DNA of 38,805 nt from NCBI GenBank assembly GCA_938036925.1, contig CALHVU010000011.1, positions 1 to 38,805 of the forward strand, read 5' to 3'. Shown here one piece after another: positions 15,984 to 23,821 of this stretch. The position numbers and the translations under genes are program-made. Each line of letters opens with the position of its first letter. The first letter of the stretch is position 1. The notes below the pieces were generated by a model that worked only from the letters and a program-made list of their open reading frames with translations, did no database searches and had not been told where the DNA came from. This DNA comes from an uncultured Atopobium sp. GTDB lineage: Bacteria > Actinomycetota > Coriobacteriia > Coriobacteriales > Atopobiaceae.

Positions 15984-17870
15984 ATGATTTATCTTTCCCA
16001 GTTAATGGGTAATCCGGTTCTAGATTCAGAAGGCGAGAAGATCGGTTCTGTCTCCGACCTTGGAATTGCTACCGGAGAAGTTTTTCCTCGCATCACTTCC
16101 CTTGCTTTTATGGGCCCTGGCCGCACGCCAATGATGATTTCTTGGCGCAAGTATGTTGATACCTACGATGAGGACGTCATCAGGCTCAAGGTACCTTCAA
16201 CTGAGATTCGCTTCTCGTACCTGCAGCCTAACGAGGTTCTTCTCGCCCGAGATATTCTGAACAAGCAGATTGTTGATACGCGTGGCATTCGTGTTGTCCG
16301 CGTAAATGACCTCAAGCTCTCCGATACCAGCTCAACGCAGCTGCGCCTTCTGGGCGCGGAGGTTGGTGCACGCGGTCTGCTGCGCAGCCTTTCTCCCCAG
16401 CTTGAGCACCTGGTCACCCGCATTGCGCGCGCTATGGGCCACCCCATGCAAGAGCGCATCATTGCGTGGAGTTACATGGACCTGGTTGAGCGTGACCTCT
16501 CCAACGTTAAGCTCTCCGTCTCCCACAAGACGCTGGACGAGCTGCATCCTGCTGACGTTGCTGACATTATTGAACGCCTGGACTCTCGCCTGCGTAGCCA
16601 GGTGTTTGCCCAGCTTGATGACGAGCAGCGAGCCGGCGCAATGGCAGAGTTCAACGACGACGCTATGGCAGTTGAACTCATCGGCGGCCTGAACGAAAAA
16701 GAAGCATCTCGCATCCTGTCCGAGATGGACCCAGACGACGCAGCCGAACTTGTCTCCGAGCTGAGCTATGACCGTGCCGAGAAACTCCTACGCTTGATGG
16801 GCGTTAAGGAGCAGCGCGCTATTAGGCAGCTGCTGGGATACCGTGAGTACACCGCTGGCCGTATTATGACGTCCGAGGCGCTTTCTGTTCCTGAGGACCA
16901 GACCGTTGCATACGCCTTTGATCGCCTGCGTAACCTGGACGAAGACTTTGAGACTGTCCGCTACCTCTACCTTACTGACGAGGATGGCCGCCTGTCTGGA
17001 ACCGTTACGCTGAACCGCCTGATTGTCTCCGAGCCAGAAACTCGTCTGGAGGAGATTGCTAATAAGAACCTGGTCACCGCCTCACCAGAGGACGACCAGG
17101 AGGACGTTGCTCGTAACATTGCAAAATACAACCTGCTGGCCATGCCTGTTGTTTCTGACGATAACCGCCTGCTGGGTATTGTTACCGTCGACGACGCCCT
17201 TGACGTTCTTGAAGAGGAGCACGCTGAGGACCTGCAGATTGTTGGTGGCGGTAGAAGCGATTCCGATTCTGGTGACCGTGGCCGCAACATTATTTGGTTC
17301 CTCCACCGCAACCTCTGGCTTTTGTTCTGGGTTGCTTCCGTTGTGATTGCTGCCTTTGTAGGAACGGCTGCAACATCTAATCCAACCATGGGTATTTTCG
17401 CAGCTCTTTGCACTATTACCATGCCAATCTCGCTGAACTTGAGCGAGAATACCGTCAACTACGTGACAAACTTCTTCCTCACAGACGATCCTGGCAGCGA
17501 GAAGTCTCCTTCTATCTTGGGCTTTGCCTTCCGCTCGCTTCTACTGGGTCTTCTGGTCAGCGGACTCATTTGCATCCTTGGTGCCGCAGCCCATGCCCTG
17601 CTAGAGGCTCTGTTCCATCCCTATGATCCAAATGCAGGCGTATTCTACGCCGCGCTCTTTGACCAGACCATTATTCAGATCTTTGGTGCAGCAGCAGGCT
17701 CTACGCTTATTTCCTTCCTGCTAACCCCAATTTTCTTGGCTGTACTTCGCCATCGTGAGGAGAAAAACCAGGAAACCTCAGGTCTCACGCTTACCCTGAT
17801 TTCCATGAGCCTTTCGGTGGTGACATTCTTCGTCCTCTCTTACGCTCTCTCGCGTGTGAGCGTGATGTAA
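15984..17870 (+). CDS. PRC-barrel/MgtE-N/CBS membrane protein, Mg2+ transport associated
   Basis: The 628-residue protein has, in order, a PRC-barrel-like N-terminus (about 1-80), an MgtE superhelical N-domain (about 187-272, LHPADVADIIERL and the repeated MDPDDAAELVSEL pattern), a CBS pair (about 290-415) and five hydrophobic segments (about 440-628). In MgtE the N and CBS domains sense cytosolic Mg2+ and gate the channel. The membrane part here does not show the MgtE channel motifs I would expect. It may therefore be a divergent channel or a Mg2+ sensor for the next gene. Its stop TAA abuts the ATG of the NRAMP gene with no gap. GGAG precedes the start, behind a long structured leader. Confidence 0.8.
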   Translation: MIYLSQLMGNPVLDSEGEKIGSVSDLGIATGEVFPRITSLAFMGPGRTPMMISWRKYVDTYDEDVIRLKVPSTEIRFSYLQPNEVLLARDILNKQIVDTRGIRVVRVNDLKLSDTSSTQLRLLGAEVGARGLLRSLSPQLEHLVTRIARAMGHPMQERIIAWSYMDLVERDLSNVKLSVSHKTLDELHPADVADIIERLDSRLRSQVFAQLDDEQRAGAMAEFNDDAMAVELIGGLNEKEASRILSEMDPDDAAELVSELSYDRAEKLLRLMGVKEQRAIRQLLGYREYTAGRIMTSEALSVPEDQTVAYAFDRLRNLDEDFETVRYLYLTDEDGRLSGTVTLNRLIVSEPETRLEEIANKNLVTASPEDDQEDVARNIAKYNLLAMPVVSDDNRLLGIVTVDDALDVLEEEHAEDLQIVGGGRSDSDSGDRGRNIIWFLHRNLWLLFWVASVVIAAFVGTAATSNPTMGIFAALCTITMPISLNLSENTVNYVTNFFLTDDPGSEKSPSILGFAFRSLLLGLLVSGLICILGAAAHALLEALFHPYDPNAGVFYAALFDQTIIQIFGAAAGSTLISFLLTPIFLAVLRHREEKNQETSGLTLTLISMSLSVVTFFVLSYALSRVSVM

Positions 17871-19238
17871 ATGGCGCAAGAGAACGCAGAGGTAAAGAGC
17901 ACAGCCGCAGAGCAGGACATTGCTGCAGAGCAGAGCGCCGCTGCAGAGCAGGACGCGGCTGGCCAGGACGCCATCGAGCAGGGCAAACGCACATCTAAAG
18001 AGAAGGCTCCGGTCAACAAAAACAGCCTCAAGTACATCTTGATGGCAATGGGCCCCGGTCTTCTCGCCGCATTTGCTGGTAACGACGCCGGTGGCATTGC
18101 AACCTACTCCAGCGCAGGCGCCACGTTTGGCTATTCACAGCTGTGGACCGTGCCACTTATGTGCTTCCTACTGATTGTGGTTCAAGAAACCGCAGCTCGA
18201 ATGGGTTGTGTTACCGGTAAAGGTATTGCATCGCTGGTACGCGAGCGCTTTGGTATCCGCCTGTCCACGCTGGCAATGGGCGCGCTGCTGCTCTCCAACA
18301 TTGCTGTTACCTTCTCCGAATTCGCAGGTATTGCCTCCAGTATGGAGCTCTTTGGCATCCCAACGTACGTTTCAGTGCCTATCAGCGCCCTGATGGTGTG
18401 GCTCTTAACTGTTGGTGGATCATACCGTCGCATCGAGAAAATTCTGCTGGCAATTAGCTGCATTTTTGTCACGTACGTGGTGGCTGGCGTGCTTGCTCAG
18501 CCTGACTGGGGAGAAGCCCTGCGCGTCACCATCATTCCGCAGCCTTCCGCAGACCCGTCCTATATTTCGCTCTTGGTTGCAAACATTGGTACCACCATCA
18601 GCCCCTATATGATCTTCTTGGTTGCATCAAATGTTGTCGAGAAAAACCTTGATACCAGCGACATTCCTGCACAGCGTGCAGACAATGTTGCAGGTGCAAT
18701 CCTGGCCGAGGTCATTACCTGGTTCATCATGCTGACCACGGGTGCGGTGCTCTTCCCTCGTGGTATCTCCGTTGACTCCGCTGCCGACGCTGCTCGCGCA
18801 CTTGAACCACTTGCAGGTCAGTATGCAAGTACCCTCTTTGCACTGGGCATGGTTGGCGCGTCCTTCCTGGCAGCATGCGTTCTACCAGGCATTACCGCAA
18901 GTGCTATCTGCGAAGCATTTGGTTGGGAGCGCGGAGCCGACCGTAGCTGGCAGGAAGCCCCTGTCTACCACGGCATTATTACTACCGTGCTGGTCATCTC
19001 TGCGCTGGTTGTTCTGATTCCAGGCATGAGCCTCTTTGGCATTATGATGGCTGCCCAGGTCATCAACGGTATTCTGCTGCCAATTCTGCTTGTCTTTATG
19101 GTTATCATCGCAGCCGACAAACACATCATGGGCAAGTACGCCAACGGCCGCATCTGGAACGCGTTGACCTGGTTTACCATCATCACCGTCATCATCCTGA
19201 CTATTGTGATGTTCATCCTGCAGGCCATGGGCTTGTAG
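17871..19238 (+). CDS. NRAMP-related divalent cation transporter, probably Mg2+ (NRMT type)
   Basis: The 455-residue protein has an acidic, Ala/Glu/Gln-rich cytosolic extension of about 50 residues, then about eleven membrane helices of the NRAMP/SLC11 fold. In helix 1 the canonical DPGN is replaced by DAGG (residues 72-75); in helix 6 the MPH metal site is replaced by SPY (244-246). Loss of the methionine that selects transition metals is the hallmark, from memory, of NRAMP-related Mg2+ transporters such as that of Eggerthella lenta, another coriobacterium. Zero spacing after the MgtE-N/CBS gene supports a shared Mg2+ role. Mn2+ transport cannot be excluded. A strong terminator follows. Confidence 0.85.
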   Translation: MAQENAEVKSTAAEQDIAAEQSAAAEQDAAGQDAIEQGKRTSKEKAPVNKNSLKYILMAMGPGLLAAFAGNDAGGIATYSSAGATFGYSQLWTVPLMCFLLIVVQETAARMGCVTGKGIASLVRERFGIRLSTLAMGALLLSNIAVTFSEFAGIASSMELFGIPTYVSVPISALMVWLLTVGGSYRRIEKILLAISCIFVTYVVAGVLAQPDWGEALRVTIIPQPSADPSYISLLVANIGTTISPYMIFLVASNVVEKNLDTSDIPAQRADNVAGAILAEVITWFIMLTTGAVLFPRGISVDSAADAARALEPLAGQYASTLFALGMVGASFLAACVLPGITASAICEAFGWERGADRSWQEAPVYHGIITTVLVISALVVLIPGMSLFGIMMAAQVINGILLPILLVFMVIIAADKHIMGKYANGRIWNALTWFTIITVIILTIVMFILQAMGL

Positions 19239-19305
19239 CACTTGTAGTTCCACTGGCACGTGAGCTCCATGCATTGGCGGGTAACGTGTAATCGCAGCAC
19301 AAACA

Positions 19306-19338
19306 GGGCGAGAAGATCGGTCTTCTCGCCCTTCGTTT
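19306..19338 (+). terminator. Terminator from a third inverted GGCGAGAAGA pair
   Basis: GGGCGAGAAGA (19306-19316) and TCTTCTCGCCC (19321-19331) form a perfect 11-bp stem with a TCGG tetraloop, followed by TTCGTTTTA. It ends the NRAMP gene and lies before the convergent PRC gene end. Confidence 0.92.
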
Positions 19339-19359
19339 TATGCGTTTAACTGCTGTTTA

Positions 19360-20361
19360 TTACTTGCTTGCCTTGTCAAACTCGTCCTTGAAGTCAGAGA
19401 ACATCTTGCCCATGCGGCCAAGCTGCATACCAAAACCCTTAGCTGCCTTGTTCGCAGTAGCCTGCGTGGACGACTTACTTGCAGACTTAGCAGCAGGCTT
19501 ACTAGCAGTGGCTTTGTCCAAGGCGGCCTTTTCTGCAGCGGACTTGTCAGCTGTGGTCTGCTCCTCCGCAGATGGCTTCTCGAGGCGAACATCCTCTGCA
19601 GCAACGGGAGCTGGGCGCCCGGAATCGTCTTCTGCATCGGGCTCGGTAGCATCTTCGATCGCACGCTTTGCCTTGGCCAGCTTCTTACCCAGGGCAAACG
19701 CGCCCTTCTCGGTGGCCTCTGCAACGGCCTTTCCAGCCTTGGCGGTGGCCTCGGAAGCCTTAGCGGCGGCGGCTGCGTATCCCTCGCCCGCCTTTGCAGC
19801 TAGACCACCGGTGAGCTGGGCATCTGCTGCCTCATCGGAGAGGACCATTGCGCCGTTGGAGTAGCCCAGCAACCACTCGGATTTGATAGCAAACGAGCCT
19901 ACCAGCGCCTCAGATCCAGCGCCGTCTCCCACAAGAAATGCCGAGACCACACCAGTGACCTGGTCAAACTCTGCACCGCTTACGTAACCTAAGGTTTTAC
20001 CGCTCTTAGTGCGAGCTTCCATACCGTGCCACAAGATGCAGGTATCAAAGTCCAAGTTCAAACGCTTGATTGCTGCTTTATCGACGTTATTCTCGGGATC
20101 CTTAACGCAAAGCCCCTGCTCAATAGTCTCTAGAGACTCCAGCGTGACAAACGCGTCATCCTGCTTAATCATGCCGGCAATATCGGGCTTCTGAACCATC
20201 ACGCCCACTACCTGCGAGGACTGACCCTGTTTGAAGGGCGCAAAAACCACGTTATGAATTTTTCCTAACTTGGAAAACCGCTCTTCTCCCGCATGCTTGC
20301 CCTTTGTAGCAGGCTTTTTGGGAAGAAGGACCTTTACGCCTAGGAGCTCGGTTGTTTTCAC
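19360..20361 (-). CDS. PRC-barrel domain protein with Ala/Lys-rich tail
   Basis: The 333-residue protein has two PRC-barrel-like beta segments (residues about 1-90, LGVKVLLPKK...LGKIHNVVFAP, and about 110-180, GKTLGYVSGAEFDQVTGVV). An Ala-rich helical stretch, an acidic segment and a Lys/Ala/Ser-rich tail (about 270-333) follow. PRC barrels occur in RimM and in membrane-associated proteins of unknown role. The start is GTG with an AGAGG site, lying inside a TTTCACGTGAAA palindrome. It is separated from the upstream YtxH gene by a terminator, so it is its own unit. The exact function is unknown. Confidence 0.7.
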   Translation of the reverse strand: MKTTELLGVKVLLPKKPATKGKHAGEERFSKLGKIHNVVFAPFKQGQSSQVVGVMVQKPDIAGMIKQDDAFVTLESLETIEQGLCVKDPENNVDKAAIKRLNLDFDTCILWHGMEARTKSGKTLGYVSGAEFDQVTGVVSAFLVGDGAGSEALVGSFAIKSEWLLGYSNGAMVLSDEAADAQLTGGLAAKAGEGYAAAAAKASEATAKAGKAVAEATEKGAFALGKKLAKAKRAIEDATEPDAEDDSGRPAPVAAEDVRLEKPSAEEQTTADKSAAEKAALDKATASKPAAKSASKSSTQATANKAAKGFGMQLGRMGKMFSDFKDEFDKASK

Positions 20362-20375
20362 GTGAAACCTCTCTA

Positions 20376-20405
20376 TAAAAAACGGGACGTCATAAGGCGT
20401 CCCGT
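20376..20405 (-). terminator. Terminator of the YtxH gene
   Basis: ACGGGACG (20382-20389) pairs with CGTCCCGT (20398-20405). On the minus strand a TTTTTT run follows. It lies directly in front of the PRC gene start. Confidence 0.9.
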
Positions 20406-20426
20406 CACATTGCTTGTAAGTGAGGC

Positions 20427-20888
20427 TTATGCCTCCTGATAGCCCTCGCCAGCGTGCTCCTGCTCGTGGGACTCAACGTTCTCGATGCGAACAGCCTGAG
20501 CCTCAGCGGTTGTGGCGGTTGGCTCTGGAACAACAAAGGAGTCTGCAACAACATCAGCAGCATCTGCGACAGTGTTAGAAGCAGAGGTCACAGCGTCAGA
20601 AAGTGACTCACGGAGCTGATCCATGCGCTCGCGAGCAAGATCAACCTTTGCGCGGAGCTCGTCGGTCTTTGCGTCAACAGTAGGCTTGACCTCGTCAATC
20701 TTAGTGCTCACAACCTTAGATGTGCGCTCATAAGAATCAAGTGCGGAATCCCATGCGTCATTGACAGCATCTGCAGCCAAAGCGCGAGTCTCCTCGCCGG
20801 AACGTGGAGCCAGGAAAAGACCAGCTACAGCGCCAGCAGCAGCACCAAAAATAGCGCCTAGAAAGAAACCAGCAGACTTCTTGCTCAT
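20427..20888 (-). CDS. YtxH domain-containing protein
   Basis: The 153-residue protein begins with the YtxH signature: a Gly/Ala-rich membrane or membrane-surface helix FFLGAIFGAAAGAVAGLFLAP followed by RSGEETR. A long amphipathic helical region (about 40-125) and an acidic tail follow. YtxH proteins are associated with envelope stress in Bacillus; the mechanism is unknown. The ATG has an AGGAGG site. It lies 57 bp downstream of the gene ending at 20946 and may share its transcript. Confidence 0.85.
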   Translation of the reverse strand: MSKKSAGFFLGAIFGAAAGAVAGLFLAPRSGEETRALAADAVNDAWDSALDSYERTSKVVSTKIDEVKPTVDAKTDELRAKVDLARERMDQLRESLSDAVTSASNTVADAADVVADSFVVPEPTATTAEAQAVRIENVESHEQEHAGEGYQEA

Positions 20889-20945
20889 AAGTACCTCCTG
20901 TTAAACAGCAAAACGCTGTACGTAATCATACCGCAATAAGGGCGT

Positions 20946-21779
20946 TTATCGAACGGGCTTTGAACGAGGAACGTTAATCATGTTCCAGTCGTCTGGGACG
21001 TCGGTGACCTCAGAGTCGTCTGTGGCGTCCTCGGCAGCTGTTGCCTCGGCAAGCTCGTCGGCGGGTGCCTCGGCGACGTCTGCGGGCTCGGCGACGTCCT
21101 CGTCAGCTGCGCCGATGCCTGCGACCTCGGCGTTGTTCTCCTCAGCGTCCGCAACCTCAGCCTCAACTGCATCGGCGGCTGCGGCATCAGCGACGTCCTC
21201 GGAGGAGTTGTCGGCAGCGTAATCCTCAGCTTCTACGCTCTCTGCCTGGAGCGCAGCGTCCGCCTCAGGTTCCGCGGAGTCTGCGAGCTCATCGGTCTTC
21301 TCGCCGTCAAGGCTCTGGATGAGCGCAACGAGGCCAGAGACGATTGCATTGATGTCTGGGTCGGCGTCCTCCTGGTTGCCATATGCCCAGTTGAGGAGCC
21401 ATACAGCACTGGACAGCGAGGCTGCTACCAGCACGTCGTCTGGGCATGCGAGGATAATCTCGTAGAGGCCGCGACGGGAATCCACCAGGGAAGTCTTGCC
21501 CGAAGCAACGTCTCCCGCGAGGTTGGTCAGGGCCAGGAGCTCGACGGTTACGTGCTCAAGCAGGTGCGCAACCTCGGTGTCCTTGGCAACAAGGCCAAAG
21601 CGAGCGTCGGCGTCACCCAAGCACAGGTGCTCGGAAAGACCTGGCAAAAGCTCAAGCACGCGCTCAGTTGCCTCAGCGTTTTCTGAGGTCAGACGTGGCG
21701 CTTTAGCCGAAAACTCAACGGTAGCGGTCAAGTTTTTGGGTCCTACCACAACTTTTTTGATAGAAATCAACTGCGCCAT
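20946..21779 (-). CDS. Stand-alone domain resembling the cyanophycin synthetase N-terminus, with acidic tail
   Basis: The first 130 of 277 residues resemble the N-terminal domain of cyanophycin synthetase CphA: LPGLSEHLC (45-53), HLLEHVTVELLAL (72-84), GKT (94-96) and RRGLYEIIL (102-110) occur in the CphA order (LPGL..H.C, HL.EHV.LEL, GKTR, GVY.V). The ATP-grasp and Mur-ligase domains of CphA are absent. Residues about 160-260 are almost only Ala, Asp, Glu and Val. An orphan, perhaps structural or binding, use of this domain is inferred; no catalysis can be claimed. The assignment comes from motif memory and needs a profile search. The GGCGAGAAG motif lies in the gene at 21297-21305. Confidence 0.55.
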   Translation of the reverse strand: MAQLISIKKVVVGPKNLTATVEFSAKAPRLTSENAEATERVLELLPGLSEHLCLGDADARFGLVAKDTEVAHLLEHVTVELLALTNLAGDVASGKTSLVDSRRGLYEIILACPDDVLVAASLSSAVWLLNWAYGNQEDADPDINAIVSGLVALIQSLDGEKTDELADSAEPEADAALQAESVEAEDYAADNSSEDVADAAAADAVEAEVADAEENNAEVAGIGAADEDVAEPADVAEAPADELAEATAAEDATDDSEVTDVPDDWNMINVPRSKPVR

Positions 21780-21825
21780 TTCAACCTCTTTCTATTGGTT
21801 CACTCTATTGTAATCATTCTTTTAG

Positions 21826-23184
21826 TTATTCATTTTCTGATATGTCAGAGTTTTCGCCAGCTAGCTCAGATTCACCGTCTACCTGTGGTTCTGGGGCAAT
21901 TACACGCAACAAAGATAGTCGGCGACGACGCATCGACTGCACGCGAAACACGTAGCCATCCTTCTCAAAAACCTCACCTGGACGAGGCAGATGATTTGCC
22001 AAATCCAGCACAAAGCCCGCGATAGTCTCGTACTCCTCGGATTCCCCAACCGGCCATCCAAGTTCAGCTGCGTCATTGAGCGAGAAACGACCATCTACCA
22101 GCCACTCTCTATCAGAGAGCTGCGTCAGGTACTTGTTGTCCGGATCAAACTCATCCTCAATCTCGCCGACAATCTCCTCGACGATGTCCTCAACGGTAAT
22201 GACACCCGCAGTTCCGCCGTACTCGTCAACAACGATGACCATTTGATCGCGGCTTGTCCGCATCTCAGTGAGTAGCGGAATGATGTCTTTAGTATCGGGT
22301 ACGTAGTCAGCAGAACGCACGAAGCGCGCGATCTTCTCGTCACTATCGTGCTGGTCAAGCGCTGGCTCCAACAAATCTTTGATGTGAGCGATGCCCACGA
22401 TGCGGTCGATATTCTCGTGGTAGATAGGGATACGCGAGAAGCCCGTCTGGCGCATGACGCGCAGGACCTCGGCGATAGTTGCAGTGTCCTCCATGGCGGT
22501 CATGTCAACGCGCGGGACCATTACCTCACGGACAACGGTGTCGCCCATCTCAATGACCTCGTGGATCATGGATTTTTCTTCTTCAGAGAGGTCCTCGGAA
22601 TCCTTGACAATGTAGCGGAGCTCTTCCTCGGTGACCTCTTGACGGTCGTTGGTAGTGTCAATGCCTATCAGCGTGGTAACCGCATCTGCCGAGGCAGACG
22701 TGATGAACACGAGCGGACGCACAATCTGCATGAACGCCTTCATAGGTCCGACGACTGCTTTGGCCACTGCCTCGGAGTTTGCTAGACCGATGCTCTTTGG
22801 AACCAGCTCGCCGATGACCACGGAAAAGAAGGAAACAATCAGCGTAATAGCCACGACAGCTAAAGGAAGCGCCAGGTCAGCGTGGACACCAATGCTAATA
22901 AGCCAAGTGCCAAATGGCGCAGAAAGGCTTGTTGCAGCAAATGCCGAGGAAGCAAAGCCTACCAGAGTAATTGCAACCTGGATTGTTGCGAGGAAATATC
23001 CGCGATCAGTGGCAATGTCAATGACAGCGAGGGCTCTTGGATCGCCTTCATCCACGTCCGCCTCAAGTGCCGCGCGACGAGAGCTAACAATGGCCATCTC
23101 GGCCGCAGAAAAAAAGCCGTTTACCAGGGTAAGCAGCAGAGTTATTCCAATACTTAACGCAATGTCCATCGAGTGTATGGGCAC
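21826..23184 (-). CDS. CNNM/CBS/CorC-HlyC domain membrane protein
   Basis: The 452-residue protein has a DUF21/CNNM domain with about four helices (SIGITLLLTLVNGFFSAAEMAIVSSRR at the start, residues 8-34), a CBS pair (about 210-335, VMVPRVDMTAMED...FSRIPIYHEN) and the CorC/HlyC transporter-associated domain (about 345-430). Such proteins are linked to Mg2+ or Co2+ efflux and Mg2+ homeostasis, although many are annotated as hemolysins. The start is GTG at 23184; an ATG 15 bases further in (23169) is also possible. It is the second Mg2+-type CBS protein within 7 kb. Confidence 0.88.
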   Translation of the reverse strand: MPIHSMDIALSIGITLLLTLVNGFFSAAEMAIVSSRRAALEADVDEGDPRALAVIDIATDRGYFLATIQVAITLVGFASSAFAATSLSAPFGTWLISIGVHADLALPLAVVAITLIVSFFSVVIGELVPKSIGLANSEAVAKAVVGPMKAFMQIVRPLVFITSASADAVTTLIGIDTTNDRQEVTEEELRYIVKDSEDLSEEEKSMIHEVIEMGDTVVREVMVPRVDMTAMEDTATIAEVLRVMRQTGFSRIPIYHENIDRIVGIAHIKDLLEPALDQHDSDEKIARFVRSADYVPDTKDIIPLLTEMRTSRDQMVIVVDEYGGTAGVITVEDIVEEIVGEIEDEFDPDNKYLTQLSDREWLVDGRFSLNDAAELGWPVGESEEYETIAGFVLDLANHLPRPGEVFEKDGYVFRVQSMRRRRLSLLRVIAPEPQVDGESELAGENSDISENE

Positions 23185-23537
23185 CTACCTCTTCGAAGTT
23201 ACTTTTTGTACAGACTATTGTACTCTAACGCGCTCTACCTTGTAGTCTTCAGGAATTTGACACAGTCTCGCCATGAAACGTCAGGCGCGAGACGCGATGG
23301 CGCGAACGGCTCCGCGAGGTGATAGCGTCAACTATACGAGCAGCACGCTTTTCCCGCGATACGAATTACTTTTCTGCGATTTTGCCAGCCATTTTAATAT
23401 CATGCTTCTCTATTTTCTGCGTTAATTCTGGCTAACACGCAGTTCCCAATATTTGATGCAGAATTTTGAATAACTCGTCCAATTAATTCATTTCCATGAA
23501 TACGTAACTTTTACGCCTAAAATTATGTGCCGAAAAA

Positions 23538-23685
23538 GGTAAAAAACCCGTTTAGTTGGAAATGAAAATTGAAAATTAGCTGTTTTATCTCCAACTAAGA
23601 CGATTTTTTACCGCCTCAAAAACTTTTATCTGGGCAAACGTTGTATGCAGAAAAATGAAATCTCCAACTAAACGCATTTTTTACC
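23538..23685. repeat. Three copies of a 26-bp repeat, one direct and two inverted
   Basis: Copies lie at 23538-23563 (plus), 23587-23612 (minus) and 23660-23685 (minus). In a common orientation all start GGTAAAAAA and end TTAGTTGGA[A/G]AT with a variable centre. Spacings are 23 and 47 bp. Confidence 0.75.
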
Positions 23686-23728
23686 ACTTCGGGTCACTTC
23701 GGAGTCATTTCGGGGTCACTTCGGGGTC
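23686..23728. repeat. 11-bp tandem repeat array
   Basis: Four consecutive units of A[C/T]TTCGGGGTC type (the first is 10 bp) directly follow the last 26-bp repeat. Confidence 0.75.
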
Positions 23729-23768
23729 ATTTGCATCATTTTTGTCCGCTTAACTCCCTTAACAGCAA

Positions 23769-23803
23769 AAGACCCCCACATTCATGCTGAATGTGGGGGT
23801 CTT
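23769..23803 (-). terminator. Terminator of fprA
   Basis: A perfect 16-bp stem (23769-23784 with 23788-23803, core GACCCCCACATTCA) has a 3-nt loop. On the minus strand it runs into TTGCTGTT after the stem's own TCTT. Confidence 0.9.
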
Positions 23804-23821
23804 GCTCAATATACCGCTAGA

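Larger units (their letters stand above)
23185..23821. other. 637-bp intergenic region with repeats
   Basis: No credible gene is seen. The right half holds three 26-bp repeats, an 11-bp tandem array and the fprA terminator, listed separately. The left part (23185-23400) should carry the CorC-gene promoter; I see nothing else defined there. Confidence 0.6.

Noticed and set aside
18541..19238. Calling the NRAMP gene a Mn2+ transporter (mntH)
   Set aside because: The helix 1 and helix 6 metal-site motifs are both altered, and it is coupled to a Mg2+-sensor-type gene.
23538..23728. CRISPR-like array
   Set aside because: Copies are in mixed orientation, spacers are unequal, and there are no cas genes.
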